64,000 nucleotides of DNA from an uncultured Eubacteriales bacterium (GCA_900542465.1 UQNS01000006.1:41430-105429); one strand, 5' to 3'. Shown: positions 27,587 to 37,743, numbered from the stretch's first letter. Program-made: numbers and translations. The notes: generated by a model not told the origin, from the sequence alone.

Positions 27587-29551
27587 ATGGAGAGCGGTAA
27601 ATACAAATACTTAAAAAAGATTGCAGGATCTTATCCTGATATTACTGCGGCAGCGGCTAAGATAATAGAACTGGAGTCGATCCTTAGCCTTCCTAAGGGA
27701 ACAGAGCATTTTATTACGGATATTCACGGCGAACATGAAGCTTTTTTTCATGTTATGAAAAGCGGATCGGGAGCCGTCAGACGTAAGATCAATGACGCCT
27801 TAGGCGATTCCGTTTCTGAGGATGATAAAAAGGAACTGGCTACGATCATTTACTATCCCAAAGAAAAAATGGAACTTATAAATGAGGTAGGCGGGCTTAC
27901 TGATGATGAATATGAGGTGCTTATCAGCAGAATGATAAGTGTTTGTAAACAGTCTATCCAGAAATATCCAAGGAAATATGTGAAGAAGGCTCTTCCTGAG
28001 GAATATTCATATATCGTGGAAGAACTCATCTATCTTGATCCTGATTCAGCCGATAAGGGTACTTATTATCGGAGTCTAATCGATACGACTATAAGGCTTG
28101 GCAGGGCCGATGACCTGATAAAGGTGATGGCAGAGCTGATCCAGCAAATGGTGATCGCCAGACTGCATATTATCGGGGATATCTATGACAGGGGGCCGGG
28201 TCCGCATTTTATTATGGATTACCTTGAAAAGCATCCGAATTTCGACGTGCAGTGGGGAAACCACGATGTTGTATGGATGGGTGCTGCGCTCGGACACGCT
28301 GCATGCATATGCAATATACTTCGTTCGAGCCTGAGATATGACGGCCTCAGTATCATCTCAGACGGTTACGGGATCAACATGATCCCTCTTATGCAGTTTG
28401 CAGCCAAGTACTATGATGATGATCCGTGCGAGTGTTATGCGATCAAGGGAAGGGAGATAACTCAGGACCGGGAGACTCAGCTTACCTTAAAAATGCATAA
28501 GGCTATAAGCATTATCCAATGGAAGATAGAAGGACAGCTGGTGATCGATCATCCTGAATACCATATGGATGACAGACGCGTTCTGGAAATGATCGATTAC
28601 GATAAGGGAACGATAAATATAGATGGAAGAGAGATCCTTCTTAAGGATCCGTATTATCCTACGGTCGACCCTAATGCGCCGTACGAGCTTAATAAGGATG
28701 AGCAGGACCTGATGGATAAGCTCTGCAGATCTTTTAAGGAATGCGAGAAGCTTAACAGGCATGTGCGTCTCCTCGTGAACAAGGGCGGAATGTATCTGAC
28801 ATACAATGGGAACCTCATGTTTCATGCCTGTGTACTTCTTAACGAAGACGGAAGTTTCAGAGAGGTTGAAATGGATGGAAAGACCTACAGAGGCAAGGCC
28901 TGGTATGATGCGCTTGAGGCTTTGGTAAGAAAAGGCTTCACTTCGGACAGATTCGAAGACAAGGAAAGGGGTGCCAATACTTTATGGTACCTGTGGAATG
29001 CGCCGGACTCTCCTCTGTTTGGAAAGGCTAAAATGGCTACATTTGAAAGATATATTACAGATGATAAAGAAGCGCAGAAGGAAGAGAAGAATCCATATTA
29101 CAGCCTGATCAAGGATGAGGATAGAGCTGAAGAAACGGCAAGAAACATATTGAAAGAATTCGGACTTGATCCGGATAAGGGCATTATCGTAAACGGGCAT
29201 GTGCCGGTAAAACAGGCTAAGGGAGAAGATCCGGTAAAGGCCGGCGGCAAGATATATGTTATTGATGGAGGTTTTTCGCGGTCTTATCACAAGGAAACAG
29301 GAATTGCGGGATATACGCTTGTCTATAATTCCAGAGGCAAGGTCCTTGCGGCGCATAAGCCTTTTACCAGTGCAGAGGATGCTGTGAAAAACGGGGATGA
29401 TATTATATCTGATGCAGTTTCAAGCGCGATAGAAGAAGAGCGTATTTATATAAGAGATACGGATGATGGTCTGGAGATACAGCAGACTATAGATGATTTA
29501 TATGAGTTGATTGATGCCTATAAAAAAGGTGAGATCAAAGAAAGTTGTTGA
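27587..29551 (+). CDS. fbp: Fructose-1,6-bisphosphatase, class III
   Basis: Removes the 1-phosphate of fructose 1,6-bisphosphate in gluconeogenesis. The 654-residue protein belongs to the Firmicute class III enzymes of the metallophosphoesterase fold. Metal-binding motifs are FITDIHGEHEAF near residue 43, GDIYDRGPGPHFIMDYL near 198 and QWGNHDVVWMG near 223. YGINMIPLMQFAAKYY and NGHVPVKQAKGEDPVKAGGK follow. It starts 39 nt after ileS and may be co-transcribed with apt, whose start is 17 nt downstream. Confidence 0.96.
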   Translation: MESGKYKYLKKIAGSYPDITAAAAKIIELESILSLPKGTEHFITDIHGEHEAFFHVMKSGSGAVRRKINDALGDSVSEDDKKELATIIYYPKEKMELINEVGGLTDDEYEVLISRMISVCKQSIQKYPRKYVKKALPEEYSYIVEELIYLDPDSADKGTYYRSLIDTTIRLGRADDLIKVMAELIQQMVIARLHIIGDIYDRGPGPHFIMDYLEKHPNFDVQWGNHDVVWMGAALGHAACICNILRSSLRYDGLSIISDGYGINMIPLMQFAAKYYDDDPCECYAIKGREITQDRETQLTLKMHKAISIIQWKIEGQLVIDHPEYHMDDRRVLEMIDYDKGTINIDGREILLKDPYYPTVDPNAPYELNKDEQDLMDKLCRSFKECEKLNRHVRLLVNKGGMYLTYNGNLMFHACVLLNEDGSFREVEMDGKTYRGKAWYDALEALVRKGFTSDRFEDKERGANTLWYLWNAPDSPLFGKAKMATFERYITDDKEAQKEEKNPYYSLIKDEDRAEETARNILKEFGLDPDKGIIVNGHVPVKQAKGEDPVKAGGKIYVIDGGFSRSYHKETGIAGYTLVYNSRGKVLAAHKPFTSAEDAVKNGDDIISDAVSSAIEEERIYIRDTDDGLEIQQTIDDLYELIDAYKKGEIKESC

Positions 29552-29568
29552 CATACCGAGGAGTTACC

Positions 29569-30096
29569 ATGGAAAAGACAGTTGAGAGTTACATAAGAAG
29601 TATTAAAGACTTCCCGAAGCCGGGGATAGATTTCAGAGATATTACCACAGTTTTACAGGATCCTGAAGGACTCCGGCTTGCGATCGATTCAATGCAGGAA
29701 AAACTGGATGGCGTGGAGTTTGACGTTGTAGTCGGACCTGAGGCAAGAGGCTTTCTCTTCGGAGTACCTATTGCATATAATACAGGCGTAGGATTCGTGC
29801 CTATAAGAAAAAAGGGGAAATTACCTGCGGAAACAGTGGAAGAAACATATAATCTTGAGTATGGTTCAGCAACTATTGAGATTCACAAGGATGGTATAAA
29901 ACCGGGAGATAAGGTCGTTATTATTGATGATCTTCTGGCAACAGGCGGAACGACTAAAGCTATGGTCAAATTGATCGAGAAATTAGGCGGAGAGGTCGTC
30001 CGGATCGTATGTCTGATCGAATTATGCGGTCTGAAAGGAAGAGACCAGGTTCCTGATCACAGCGTTGAGACGGTCGTTCAGTATCCCGGAGCTTAA
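29569..30096 (+). CDS. apt: Adenine phosphoribosyltransferase
   Basis: Salvages adenine to AMP using PRPP. At 175 residues it has the usual APT length. The N-terminal hood YIRSIKDFPKPGIDFRDITTVL, GPEARGFLFGVP, the RKKGKLP loop and the PRPP-binding motif VVIIDDLLATGGTTKA are all present. ATG 29569 follows GAGGAG; a longer frame opening at TTG 29545 overlaps fbp and is not the likely start. It sits in a dense plus-strand series fbp-apt-MutS-like-alaS. Confidence 0.97.
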   Translation: MEKTVESYIRSIKDFPKPGIDFRDITTVLQDPEGLRLAIDSMQEKLDGVEFDVVVGPEARGFLFGVPIAYNTGVGFVPIRKKGKLPAETVEETYNLEYGSATIEIHKDGIKPGDKVVIIDDLLATGGTTKAMVKLIEKLGGEVVRIVCLIELCGLKGRDQVPDHSVETVVQYPGA

Positions 30097-30113
30097 AAAT
30101 ATAGGAGCATGGA

Positions 30114-31820
30114 TTGAAAATTTGGATAATTTTAGCGTTTGCCGCAGTTTTAATAGTTATTGCAGCAATTAATTCACGCGCCACGAAAGCGGGACAGGAA
30201 AAGGATAAAAATAAAGGCAGCTGGGGACGGTTTCAGTCGAAGAAATATCCGAGAGATGATTATGACAACATCTCTCATTATGCAATGCATTCAAAAGATC
30301 GTGGGTTCTACGTTGATGATATAACCTGGAATGATCTGGAAATGGATGATATATTCAGATCAATGGACTGTGCCCAATCCTCAATAGGAAGAGAGTATGT
30401 ATATAAGTCTCTAAGGATGCCGGAAAAGGATAAAAGGAAATTAAAAGATCTTGACAGCTCAGCTGAGTTCATGTCCGGAAATGAAGGTGCCAGACTGAAG
30501 ACACAGAGCAGGCTGTCAAAGCTTGGATTCGTTCATAATTTCTCTTTTTCCGATTATCTTGATACTATCCAGACCCTGAGACCTATAGGAAGTGGTGTTT
30601 CAATTATTCTTGATATTCTGCTTATTGCGTCTATCATATTTGCGGTGACTAAAAATGCGCCATTGGGTGTTATTTTCATAATAGGAGTAAGTCTTACGGC
30701 TACAGCTATATATTTCAAGAAAAAGCCTGAGATCGAACCTTATTTCATCTGCCTGAGTCAGGTCTCGAGGATGGTAAGAACGGGAAATGATCTTTTGGCT
30801 GACAGAGAATTATGCAGAGAGTATCCGGAAGTTCTGTCTGAAAAAATGGACATTATAGAGAGATCGGTTGACAGCCTTAAGCCTTGTACAAGAGGGGACT
30901 GGCTGATCGCAGATTCCAGATCTACAGGCTCTCCTGCGGAAGTGTTTATGAACTATATACGTATGTTTACTCATGTGGATATAATTCACTATAATTCTGC
31001 CATAAAGAAAATGCAGGGTCAGAAGCAGGCTATCACAGATCTTATGGAGACTTTTGGTTTTATTGAGATGTCTATCGTGACCGCTTCCTACAGAGAAGCA
31101 CTTCCGTATTGGTCAAGACCGGAATTTACGGATATCGGACAGAGAACCGAGATAGAATTAGAAGAGGTATTCCATCCATTGATAGAAGATCCTATAGCTA
31201 ACTCGATCACACTTCCCAAGGATGGATCGTCTCATGTGCTTCTGACGGGATCCAATGCTTCAGGTAAATCTACTTTTCTTAAGGCTGTTGCTATTAATGC
31301 CATCCTTTCACAGACTATGGCTACGGCGTTAGCTGTAAAATATAGGGCTCCTATGTTCAGAGTGTATTCATCTATGTCTCTGCGGGATGACCTTAAATCG
31401 TCAGGAAGTTATTATATGGTGGAAATAAAGGCTCTGAAAAGAATTCTTGATGCAGCTGAAGAGCCGGACGATATGCCGGTACTTTGTTTCGTAGATGAGG
31501 TGCTCAGAGGGACCAATACGATAGAACGAATAGCAGCCTCTTCTGCAATTTTAAATTATATTTCAAAAGAGAGGGTTACAGCATTTGCTGCCACTCATGA
31601 TATAGAACTTACAGGTCTCCTTAAAAACTCTTATGCCAATTATCATTTCCGAGAGGAAATGACAGAGAACGGGATAGAGTTCTCATACAAGCTTTTTGAG
31701 GGGCCTGCAACAACTAGAAACGCTATTGCACTGCTTGATAATCTTGGATATGATGAGCAGATCATAAAAGAAGCAAGTGTAAGAGCCGGTAATTTTGCCG
31801 AGACAGGTATTTGGAGGTAA
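30114..31820 (+). CDS. Membrane-anchored MutS-family ATPase of unknown role
   Basis: A 568-residue MutS-like protein lacking the mismatch-recognition domain. It opens with a membrane helix (IWIILAFAAVLIVIAAI) and carries another hydrophobic pair around residues 165-205. The core and ATPase domains occupy the C-terminal half, with Walker A GSNASGKST near 379-387, Walker B LCFVDEVLRGTNT near 457, and TRNAIALLDNLGY at the end. The start is TTG 30114 with AGGAG upstream. It is not the replication repair MutS, nor MutS2 since no Smr domain is present. Membrane location plus a DNA-repair ATPase fold is unusual. It sits 12 nt before alaS. Confidence 0.85.
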   Translation: MKIWIILAFAAVLIVIAAINSRATKAGQEKDKNKGSWGRFQSKKYPRDDYDNISHYAMHSKDRGFYVDDITWNDLEMDDIFRSMDCAQSSIGREYVYKSLRMPEKDKRKLKDLDSSAEFMSGNEGARLKTQSRLSKLGFVHNFSFSDYLDTIQTLRPIGSGVSIILDILLIASIIFAVTKNAPLGVIFIIGVSLTATAIYFKKKPEIEPYFICLSQVSRMVRTGNDLLADRELCREYPEVLSEKMDIIERSVDSLKPCTRGDWLIADSRSTGSPAEVFMNYIRMFTHVDIIHYNSAIKKMQGQKQAITDLMETFGFIEMSIVTASYREALPYWSRPEFTDIGQRTEIELEEVFHPLIEDPIANSITLPKDGSSHVLLTGSNASGKSTFLKAVAINAILSQTMATALAVKYRAPMFRVYSSMSLRDDLKSSGSYYMVEIKALKRILDAAEEPDDMPVLCFVDEVLRGTNTIERIAASSAILNYISKERVTAFAATHDIELTGLLKNSYANYHFREEMTENGIEFSYKLFEGPATTRNAIALLDNLGYDEQIIKEASVRAGNFAETGIWR

Positions 31821-31832
31821 AAGGGAGATAAT

Positions 31833-34520
31833 ATGAGCGACCAGGTTAAATACAGAGGTGTGAACGAACTTAGACAGATGTTTCTTGACTTTTTTGAAAG
31901 TAAGGGACATTTGAAAATGAAGAGTTTTTCACTCGTTCCACATAATGATAATTCACTCTTGCTTATAAACTCAGGTATGGCGCCTTTAAAGCCATATTTT
32001 ACAGGGCAGGAGATCCCTCCCAGAAGAAGAGTTACGACATGTCAGAAATGCATTCGTACAGGTGATATTGAAAATGTAGGTAAGACAGCACGTCATGGTA
32101 CATTTTTTGAAATGCTCGGAAACTTTTCATTTGGTGATTATTTTAAGACGGAGGCTATCCATTGGTCATGGGAGTTCCTGACGGAGGTAGTGGGACTTGA
32201 GGCTGACAGACTGTACCCTTCCGTTTATCAGGACGATGATGAGGCATTTGAAATATGGAATAAGGAGATCGGTGTACCGGCTGAAAGGATCTACAGATTC
32301 GGTAAGGAAGACAATTTCTGGGAGCATGGAGCGGGTCCGTGCGGCCCATGTTCAGAAATTTATTATGACCGCGGTGAGAAGTACGGAACAGGTCCGGAAG
32401 ATGTAATGGGTGGAGAAGGTGACCGTTTCATGGAAATATGGAACAATGTTTTCACTCAGTTTGAAAATGACGGAAACAACAACTACACAGAACTTTCTCA
32501 GAAGAACATAGATACCGGTATGGGACTTGAAAGACTTGCAGTGGTAGTCCAGGATGTTGATTCTATTTTCGATGTGGATACGCTGCAGGCCTTGAGAGAT
32601 CACGTATGTAAAATGAGCGGCATCGGGTATAAGGATGATGAGAAGACCGATATCTCTATTCGCGTTATAACGGATCATATTCGTTCAGTTACATTTATGG
32701 TAAGTGACGGTATCATGCCTTCAAATGAGGGAAGGGGATATGTACTGAGAAGGCTCTTAAGAAGGGCTGCAAGACACGGAAGACTTCTTGGTATCCAGAA
32801 TAAGTTTCTTGCTGACCTGGCAACTACTGTGATTGAAGGATCCAAAGACGGATACCCGGAACTGGAAGAAAAGAAAGATTTTATTTTAGAAGTTATTACA
32901 AGAGAAGAGGATAATTTCTATAACACTATCGATCAGGGGCTTTCTATCCTCGAAGCCATGGAAAAGGAACTTGAAAAGACAGGGTCTAAGGAACTTTCCG
33001 GATCTGATGCGTTTAAGCTTTATGACACATACGGCTTTCCGATCGACCTCACCATGGAAATACTTGAAGACAAGGGAATGACTGTTGATGAAGAAGGCTT
33101 TAAAAGAGAAATGAGTGCTCAGAGAGAGAAGGCAAGAGCAGCCCGTAAGACTTCTAATTACATGGGAGCGGAGGAGACTGTATTTGATACTATCGATCCG
33201 GCCATCACGACTGAATTTGTCGGATATGAGAGTCTTGAAGCAGAATCAGTGATACGTGTTATGACCAAAGCAGAGCTTGTTGACGAATCTGAAGAGATCT
33301 ATGAAGATACTGAGATAGCATCTGCGCTTTCAGAGGGCGAGCATGGAACGATAATAACGGATAAAACACCTTTTTATGGAACGATGGGTGGTCAGGACGG
33401 AGATACCGGAGTTATCGAAACACCTGAAGGTGAGTTTACCGTAACTACAACGATCCACCTTAAGGGCGGAAAAGTGGGACATATAGGCTTTATATCAAAA
33501 GGTATGATCAGGTCAGGAGACAAGGTCGTATTGAAAGTTGACAGCGCCAACAGATCTGATACATGTAAGAATCATTCAGCAACTCACCTGCTTCATGCAG
33601 CTTTAAAGACGGTTCTTGGAAGTCATGTTGAGCAGTCAGGTTCTTTGGTAAAGTCTGACAGACTCAGATTCGACTTCACGCATTTTCAGCCTATGACAGC
33701 AGAGGAAATTGAAAAGGTCGAGGCGCTGGTAAATGGCGAGATCCAGAAAGATGTACCTGTCATCACAGAAGTCATGACTATTGAAGAAGCCAGAAAAACA
33801 GGAGCAACTGCTCTTTTTGGAGAAAAATACGGAGACAATGTAAGAGTTGTAAGCGCAGGAGATTTTTCAAAGGAATTCTGTGGTGGTACTCACGTTAAGA
33901 ATACGGGAAGCATACAGCAATTCAAAATTATCTCAGAAGCAGGGATATCCGCCGGGGTAAGACGTATCGAAGCGCTCACAGGATCTGCACTCATAAGCTA
34001 TTATGCAGGTATAGAGGCAGACCTGAAAGAAGCTTCAAGGCTTGCCAAGACAGAACCGCACAATATTGTCGGCAGGATCGCGGCAATGCTGGAAGAGATA
34101 AAAGCGCTCAGGTCAGAAAACGAAAGTATGAAGTCAAAGCTTGCAAGTCAGGCGCTTTCAGATTCAGATGAGACTGTAACGGAAGTAAAGAATATGAAGA
34201 TCCTCTGCACAAGGGTCGACAATATAGATGCAAATGCACTAAGAGACCTGGGCGACAAGCTGAAGGAAAAGGTCGGAACAGGAATAGTTGTTATAGCAGG
34301 TTCGGCCGAAGGCGGAAAAGTAAATTTGATCGTAATGGCAACTGATAATGCGGTAAAGAATGGCGGTCATGCAGGAAATCTGATCAAGCAGCTTGCGCCT
34401 ATGGTAGGAGGCGGCGGTGGTGGCCGTCCTAATATGGCTCAGGCCGGAGGCAAGGAACCGTCCAATATAGATAAAATGCTTGCAGAAGCACCTTCAGTAT
34501 TGGAGACGCTTTTGCCTTAA
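31833..34520 (+). CDS. alaS: Alanyl-tRNA synthetase
   Basis: Charges tRNA-Ala and edits mischarged Ser/Gly. The 895 residues give the standard order: a catalytic domain with RVTTCQKCIRTGDIENVG and HGTFFEMLGNFSFGDYFK; the tRNA-binding helical region with RGYVLRRLLRRAARHGR; the editing domain with zinc ligands HSATHLLHAAL and CGGTH; and the C-Ala domain ending in the Gly-rich GGGGGGRPNMAQAGG. No T-box is visible in the 12-nt gap upstream, so it depends on upstream transcription. Confidence 0.97.
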   Translation: MSDQVKYRGVNELRQMFLDFFESKGHLKMKSFSLVPHNDNSLLLINSGMAPLKPYFTGQEIPPRRRVTTCQKCIRTGDIENVGKTARHGTFFEMLGNFSFGDYFKTEAIHWSWEFLTEVVGLEADRLYPSVYQDDDEAFEIWNKEIGVPAERIYRFGKEDNFWEHGAGPCGPCSEIYYDRGEKYGTGPEDVMGGEGDRFMEIWNNVFTQFENDGNNNYTELSQKNIDTGMGLERLAVVVQDVDSIFDVDTLQALRDHVCKMSGIGYKDDEKTDISIRVITDHIRSVTFMVSDGIMPSNEGRGYVLRRLLRRAARHGRLLGIQNKFLADLATTVIEGSKDGYPELEEKKDFILEVITREEDNFYNTIDQGLSILEAMEKELEKTGSKELSGSDAFKLYDTYGFPIDLTMEILEDKGMTVDEEGFKREMSAQREKARAARKTSNYMGAEETVFDTIDPAITTEFVGYESLEAESVIRVMTKAELVDESEEIYEDTEIASALSEGEHGTIITDKTPFYGTMGGQDGDTGVIETPEGEFTVTTTIHLKGGKVGHIGFISKGMIRSGDKVVLKVDSANRSDTCKNHSATHLLHAALKTVLGSHVEQSGSLVKSDRLRFDFTHFQPMTAEEIEKVEALVNGEIQKDVPVITEVMTIEEARKTGATALFGEKYGDNVRVVSAGDFSKEFCGGTHVKNTGSIQQFKIISEAGISAGVRRIEALTGSALISYYAGIEADLKEASRLAKTEPHNIVGRIAAMLEEIKALRSENESMKSKLASQALSDSDETVTEVKNMKILCTRVDNIDANALRDLGDKLKEKVGTGIVVIAGSAEGGKVNLIVMATDNAVKNGGHAGNLIKQLAPMVGGGGGGRPNMAQAGGKEPSNIDKMLAEAPSVLETLLP

Positions 34521-34538
34521 AAACCTTTTACTTCGTTA

Positions 34539-34566
34539 TTGACGAAAAAAATTTTCATGATATAAT
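34539..34566 (+). promoter_or_regulatory. rpsU promoter
   Basis: TTGACG at 34539-34544, a 16-nt spacer and TATAAT at 34561-34566 with a TGa extension: both a near-consensus -35 and an extended -10, fitting a highly expressed ribosomal gene. The leader is about 70 nt. Confidence 0.8.
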
Positions 34567-34642
34567 AATGCAAGTGCAGTGAATAGATACCCAAAAATGT
34601 ATTGATGGCACAATCCGCAACAGAAGGGTGGTCAGGAAGGCA

Positions 34643-34819
34643 ATGTCAAACGTTATCGTTAAAGAGAACGAATCTTTAGACAGCGCGTTACGCAGATTTA
34701 AAAGAAATTGCGCCAAAGCGGGTATTCAGCAGGAGATTCGTAAAAGAGAACATTACGAAAAGCCTAGCGTTCGTCGTAAAAAGAAATCCGAAGCGGCGAG
34801 AAAACGTAAATATAACTAA
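34643..34819 (+). CDS. rpsU: 30S ribosomal protein S21
   Basis: A small basic ribosomal protein of 58 residues: [20 protein letters not shown] at the start and an Arg/Lys-rich tail ([13 protein letters not shown]). ATG 34643 follows CAGGAAGG. An in-frame GTG 15 nt earlier is open but has no ribosome binding site. S21 helps base-pairing between the mRNA leader and 16S rRNA. It is a single-gene unit with its own promoter and terminator. Confidence 0.97.
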   Translation: MSNVIVKENESLDSALRRFKRNCAKAGIQQEIRKREHYEKPSVRRKKKSEAARKRKYN

Positions 34820-34837
34820 TTTATATTTGTTTTAAAG

Positions 34838-34869
34838 AAATGACACAGGAATTTCCTGTGTCATTTTTT
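34838..34869 (+). terminator. rpsU terminator
   Basis: A perfect 13-bp stem (AAATGACACAGGA with TCCTGTGTCATTT) with a 3-nt loop, running into a T6 tract. Confidence 0.93.
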
Positions 34870-34912
34870 ATGCTTGCAGATCAGAGCGGTTTCTATAGAA
34901 ATATTTAAAATA

Positions 34913-34921
34913 TGTTATAAT
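34913..34921 (+). promoter_or_regulatory. Extended -10 promoter of phoH
   Basis: TGtTATAAT with TATAAT at 34916-34921, 37 nt before the phoH start. No recognisable -35 element. Confidence 0.6.
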
Positions 34922-34958
34922 CATTTTCAAATAAATTTCTGGAAAGAAGGTTTTTTTA

Positions 34959-35957
34959 TTGACAGTTATTGAAGCAAATCTGGATATACCGGCAAAATAC
35001 GGAAGCGTAGTATTTGGTGCATTTGATGCCAATGTTAAAAAAATTGAAAAGACATTTGATGTATCAGTGATCTCCAGAGAATCCGGAGTAAAGATATTGG
35101 GAAGCAAGGAGTCTGTAGGCCGTGCAGTAGCGGTTATGAAAAACCTTTTGGAATTGGCTGTAAATAACGGTTTCGTGACAGAGCAGAATGTGGATTATTC
35201 GATCGATATGTCAAGAGAAGGCAAGGCAGAGGCAGTCGTAGAAGTAGATAAAGATCTTATATGCAGGACTTTTACCGGAAAACCTATAAAACCCAAGACA
35301 TTGGGACAGAAGGCTTATGTCGATCTTATGCGCAGTAAGATGATCGTATTCGGTATGGGACCGGCAGGAACAGGTAAGACTTATCTTGCTATGGCAATGG
35401 CAATAACTGCCTTTAAGAAAAAAGAGGTCGAGAGGATCATTCTCACAAGGCCGGCTATCGAAGCCGGAGAAAAACTCGGATTTTTGCCGGGAGACCTGCA
35501 GAGCAAGGTCGATCCATATCTCAGACCGCTCTACGATGCATTATTTGAAATAATGGGAGCAGAGAGTTTTAACGCCAATATGGAAAAGGGACTTATTGAA
35601 GTGGCACCCCTTGCATATATGCGGGGAAGAACTCTGGATAATGCGTATATTATCCTTGATGAGGCACAGAATACAACGCCTTCTCAGATGAAAATGTTTC
35701 TGACCCGTGTCGGCTTTGGATCAAGGGTCGTTGTTACAGGGGATCAGACTCAGAAAGACCTGCCTGAAAATGCAAAGTCAGGCCTTGACGAGGCTTTAAA
35801 GGTGCTTGGAAAAATTGATGAAATAGGCTTTGCAAAACTGTCATCAAAAGATGTTGTAAGGCATCCTCTGGTCCAGCGTATAGTAAAGGCTTATGAGGAT
35901 TTTGAGGCAAAAGAGGCATCCGGAAAGAAGACAGACCACAGAAGGGGTAGAAAATGA
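34959..35957 (+). CDS. PhoH-like ATPase
   Basis: A 332-residue P-loop ATPase. An N-terminal KH-like region (about 1-100) precedes the PhoH domain with Walker A GPAGTGKTYLA near residues 134-144, Walker B AYIILDEAQNTT, and VVVTGDQTQ. The start is TTG 34959, 9 nt after AAAGAAGG. It overlaps ybeY by 4 nt, a conserved pairing. PhoH is thought to act with YbeY in RNA processing or quality control; biochemical function is not settled for the family. Confidence 0.92.
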   Translation: MTVIEANLDIPAKYGSVVFGAFDANVKKIEKTFDVSVISRESGVKILGSKESVGRAVAVMKNLLELAVNNGFVTEQNVDYSIDMSREGKAEAVVEVDKDLICRTFTGKPIKPKTLGQKAYVDLMRSKMIVFGMGPAGTGKTYLAMAMAITAFKKKEVERIILTRPAIEAGEKLGFLPGDLQSKVDPYLRPLYDALFEIMGAESFNANMEKGLIEVAPLAYMRGRTLDNAYIILDEAQNTTPSQMKMFLTRVGFGSRVVVTGDQTQKDLPENAKSGLDEALKVLGKIDEIGFAKLSSKDVVRHPLVQRIVKAYEDFEAKEASGKKTDHRRGRK

Positions 35958-36469
35958 GCGTAAATATTTCTTATGAAACAGGTGAAGAACTGGGAGTAGA
36001 AGGCTACGAGCAGGTTATTGAGGACGTGGTAAATAAAGCCCTTGATATGGAGGGATGTCCTTATGAGGCGGAGGTAAATATTACCTTAGCAGATGAGGAC
36101 GCTATCAGGGAGATAAATTCAGAGTTCAGAGATATAGATCTTCCTACGGATGTATTGTCATTTCCTGCTATAGATTATGAGGTGCCCGGAGATTTTGAAG
36201 GTCTTGAGGAGATGTTTGAAAAATATGCCGGAGAGTATTTTAATCCTGATACGGGTGAGCTTATGCTTGGAGATATGATGATATCTGTACCAAGAATAAA
36301 AAATCAGGCTGAAGAGTACGGACATTCCATAAAAAGAGAATTGGCTTTTCTTGTAGCACATTCAATGTTTCATCTGATGGGGTATGACCATATGGAAGAA
36401 GATGAGGCAGGTATTATGGAAAGCAAGCAGGAGGCTGTTTTGCAGAAACTTGGAATTGCAAGAGATTGA
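35954..36469 (+). CDS. ybeY: Endoribonuclease YbeY (16S rRNA maturation)
   Basis: A zinc-dependent RNase that matures 16S rRNA 3' ends and supports ribosome quality control. The 171 residues contain the signature HSMFHLMGYDH near 136-146 with three metal-binding His, and DIDLPTDVLSFPA upstream. It overlaps phoH by four bases (ATGA) and is followed 17 nt later by a flavoprotein gene. Confidence 0.96.
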   Translation: MSVNISYETGEELGVEGYEQVIEDVVNKALDMEGCPYEAEVNITLADEDAIREINSEFRDIDLPTDVLSFPAIDYEVPGDFEGLEEMFEKYAGEYFNPDTGELMLGDMMISVPRIKNQAEEYGHSIKRELAFLVAHSMFHLMGYDHMEEDEAGIMESKQEAVLQKLGIARD

Positions 36470-36486
36470 TCGGTCAGGGGAACAGG

Positions 36487-37743
36487 ATGCTAAAAAAATA
36501 TGATTGCCTGGTGATAGGCGCCGGAGCCTCAGGAATGATGGCGGCGATCATGGCGGCCAGATCAGGAAAGAAGATCGCGGTAGTCGACCATAAGTCTGAA
36601 CCGGGGAAGAAGATCCTGCAGACAGGAAACGGACGCTGCAACTATACCAATATGAATATGCAGGCCGGCTTTTATCCTGAAAAGGTGCAAAATGCAGTGG
36701 CTAAAGCGCTTGAAAGATTCGGACTGGAGGAGACCCTGGAATTTTTCAGGTCTGTTGGGATATTTCCAAGGCAGAAAAATGGATATGTTTACCCATATTC
36801 AGAGACGGCGCTTTCTATAAGAAATGCTCTCTGGGATGAGCTTAAGAGGTTGAAAGTGGATATTTTCACGGATACCGAAGTAAGTGAACTGAAAAAAACA
36901 TCTGATTTTCTCATGTCTCTGATGAGACGATCTGAAGATGGCAAAAAGGTAGATATAAGCAGTGAAAAACTTATTATCGCTGCAGGTTCCAAGGCATCTC
37001 CCAAGTCAGGATCAGATGGATCCGGATATGAATTTTTAAGCAGATTAGGCATCAGATATTCAGAAGCCTATCCGGCGCTGGTCAAGCTTTCAAGTCCCGA
37101 TAAGGAAAATAAAAAGGCAGCAGGAGTAAGGCATACATCACGCATAGGGCTCTTTATCGATGGCTGTGAGACAGCTTCAGATACGGGGGAGGTCCAGTTT
37201 GCTCCGGATGGGATCTCAGGGATCCCTGTATTTCAGATATCAAGATATGTAGCACCTGCCATCAGGGAGAAAAGAAAAGTATCAGCAGTTCTTGATCTTT
37301 TGCCTGAATTTGAGATCGAAAAGCTTATAAAAGATATGACGGCGGCTAAGGTAAGAATGGGAGACAGAAGTCTGGTCAACTTCTGGGGAGGGCTGCTTCC
37401 CTCAAAGCTCGTCACAGCGGTCGCGGGTAAAGCGAGTGTCAGTCCGGACAGAAAAGTGCGTGATATTTCTGCAGAAAAAATGACTGAATTTATAGAGCAT
37501 ATGAAAAATTATCGTGTGGAGATCAATGGGACTAATGGTTTTGACTCGGCACAGGTATGCAGCGGAGGCGTAAGTCTGGATGATATAGAGATAAGCACCA
37601 TGGAAAGCAGGCAAGTAGAAAACGTATATCTTGCGGGAGAAATTATGGACGTAGATGGGCCATGCGGAGGATATAATCTTCAATGGGCATGGACATCAGG
37701 AGCAATAGCCGGAATGTCCGTCGGAGAAATGGATGATTTATGA
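36487..37743 (+). CDS. FAD-dependent oxidoreductase, HI0933/YhiN-like
   Basis: A 418-residue flavoprotein. The FAD Rossmann motif VIGAGASGMMAA is near residues 9-20, followed by GRCNYTN and the C-terminal VYLAGEIMDVDGPCGGYNLQWAWTSG, the HI0933 family signature. ATG 36487 is preferred (AGGGGAACAGG upstream) over a TTG at 36466 inside ybeY. It overlaps the next flavoprotein gene by 3 nt. No substrate is established for the family. Confidence 0.9.
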   Translation: MLKKYDCLVIGAGASGMMAAIMAARSGKKIAVVDHKSEPGKKILQTGNGRCNYTNMNMQAGFYPEKVQNAVAKALERFGLEETLEFFRSVGIFPRQKNGYVYPYSETALSIRNALWDELKRLKVDIFTDTEVSELKKTSDFLMSLMRRSEDGKKVDISSEKLIIAAGSKASPKSGSDGSGYEFLSRLGIRYSEAYPALVKLSSPDKENKKAAGVRHTSRIGLFIDGCETASDTGEVQFAPDGISGIPVFQISRYVAPAIREKRKVSAVLDLLPEFEIEKLIKDMTAAKVRMGDRSLVNFWGGLLPSKLVTAVAGKASVSPDRKVRDISAEKMTEFIEHMKNYRVEINGTNGFDSAQVCSGGVSLDDIEISTMESRQVENVYLAGEIMDVDGPCGGYNLQWAWTSGAIAGMSVGEMDDL

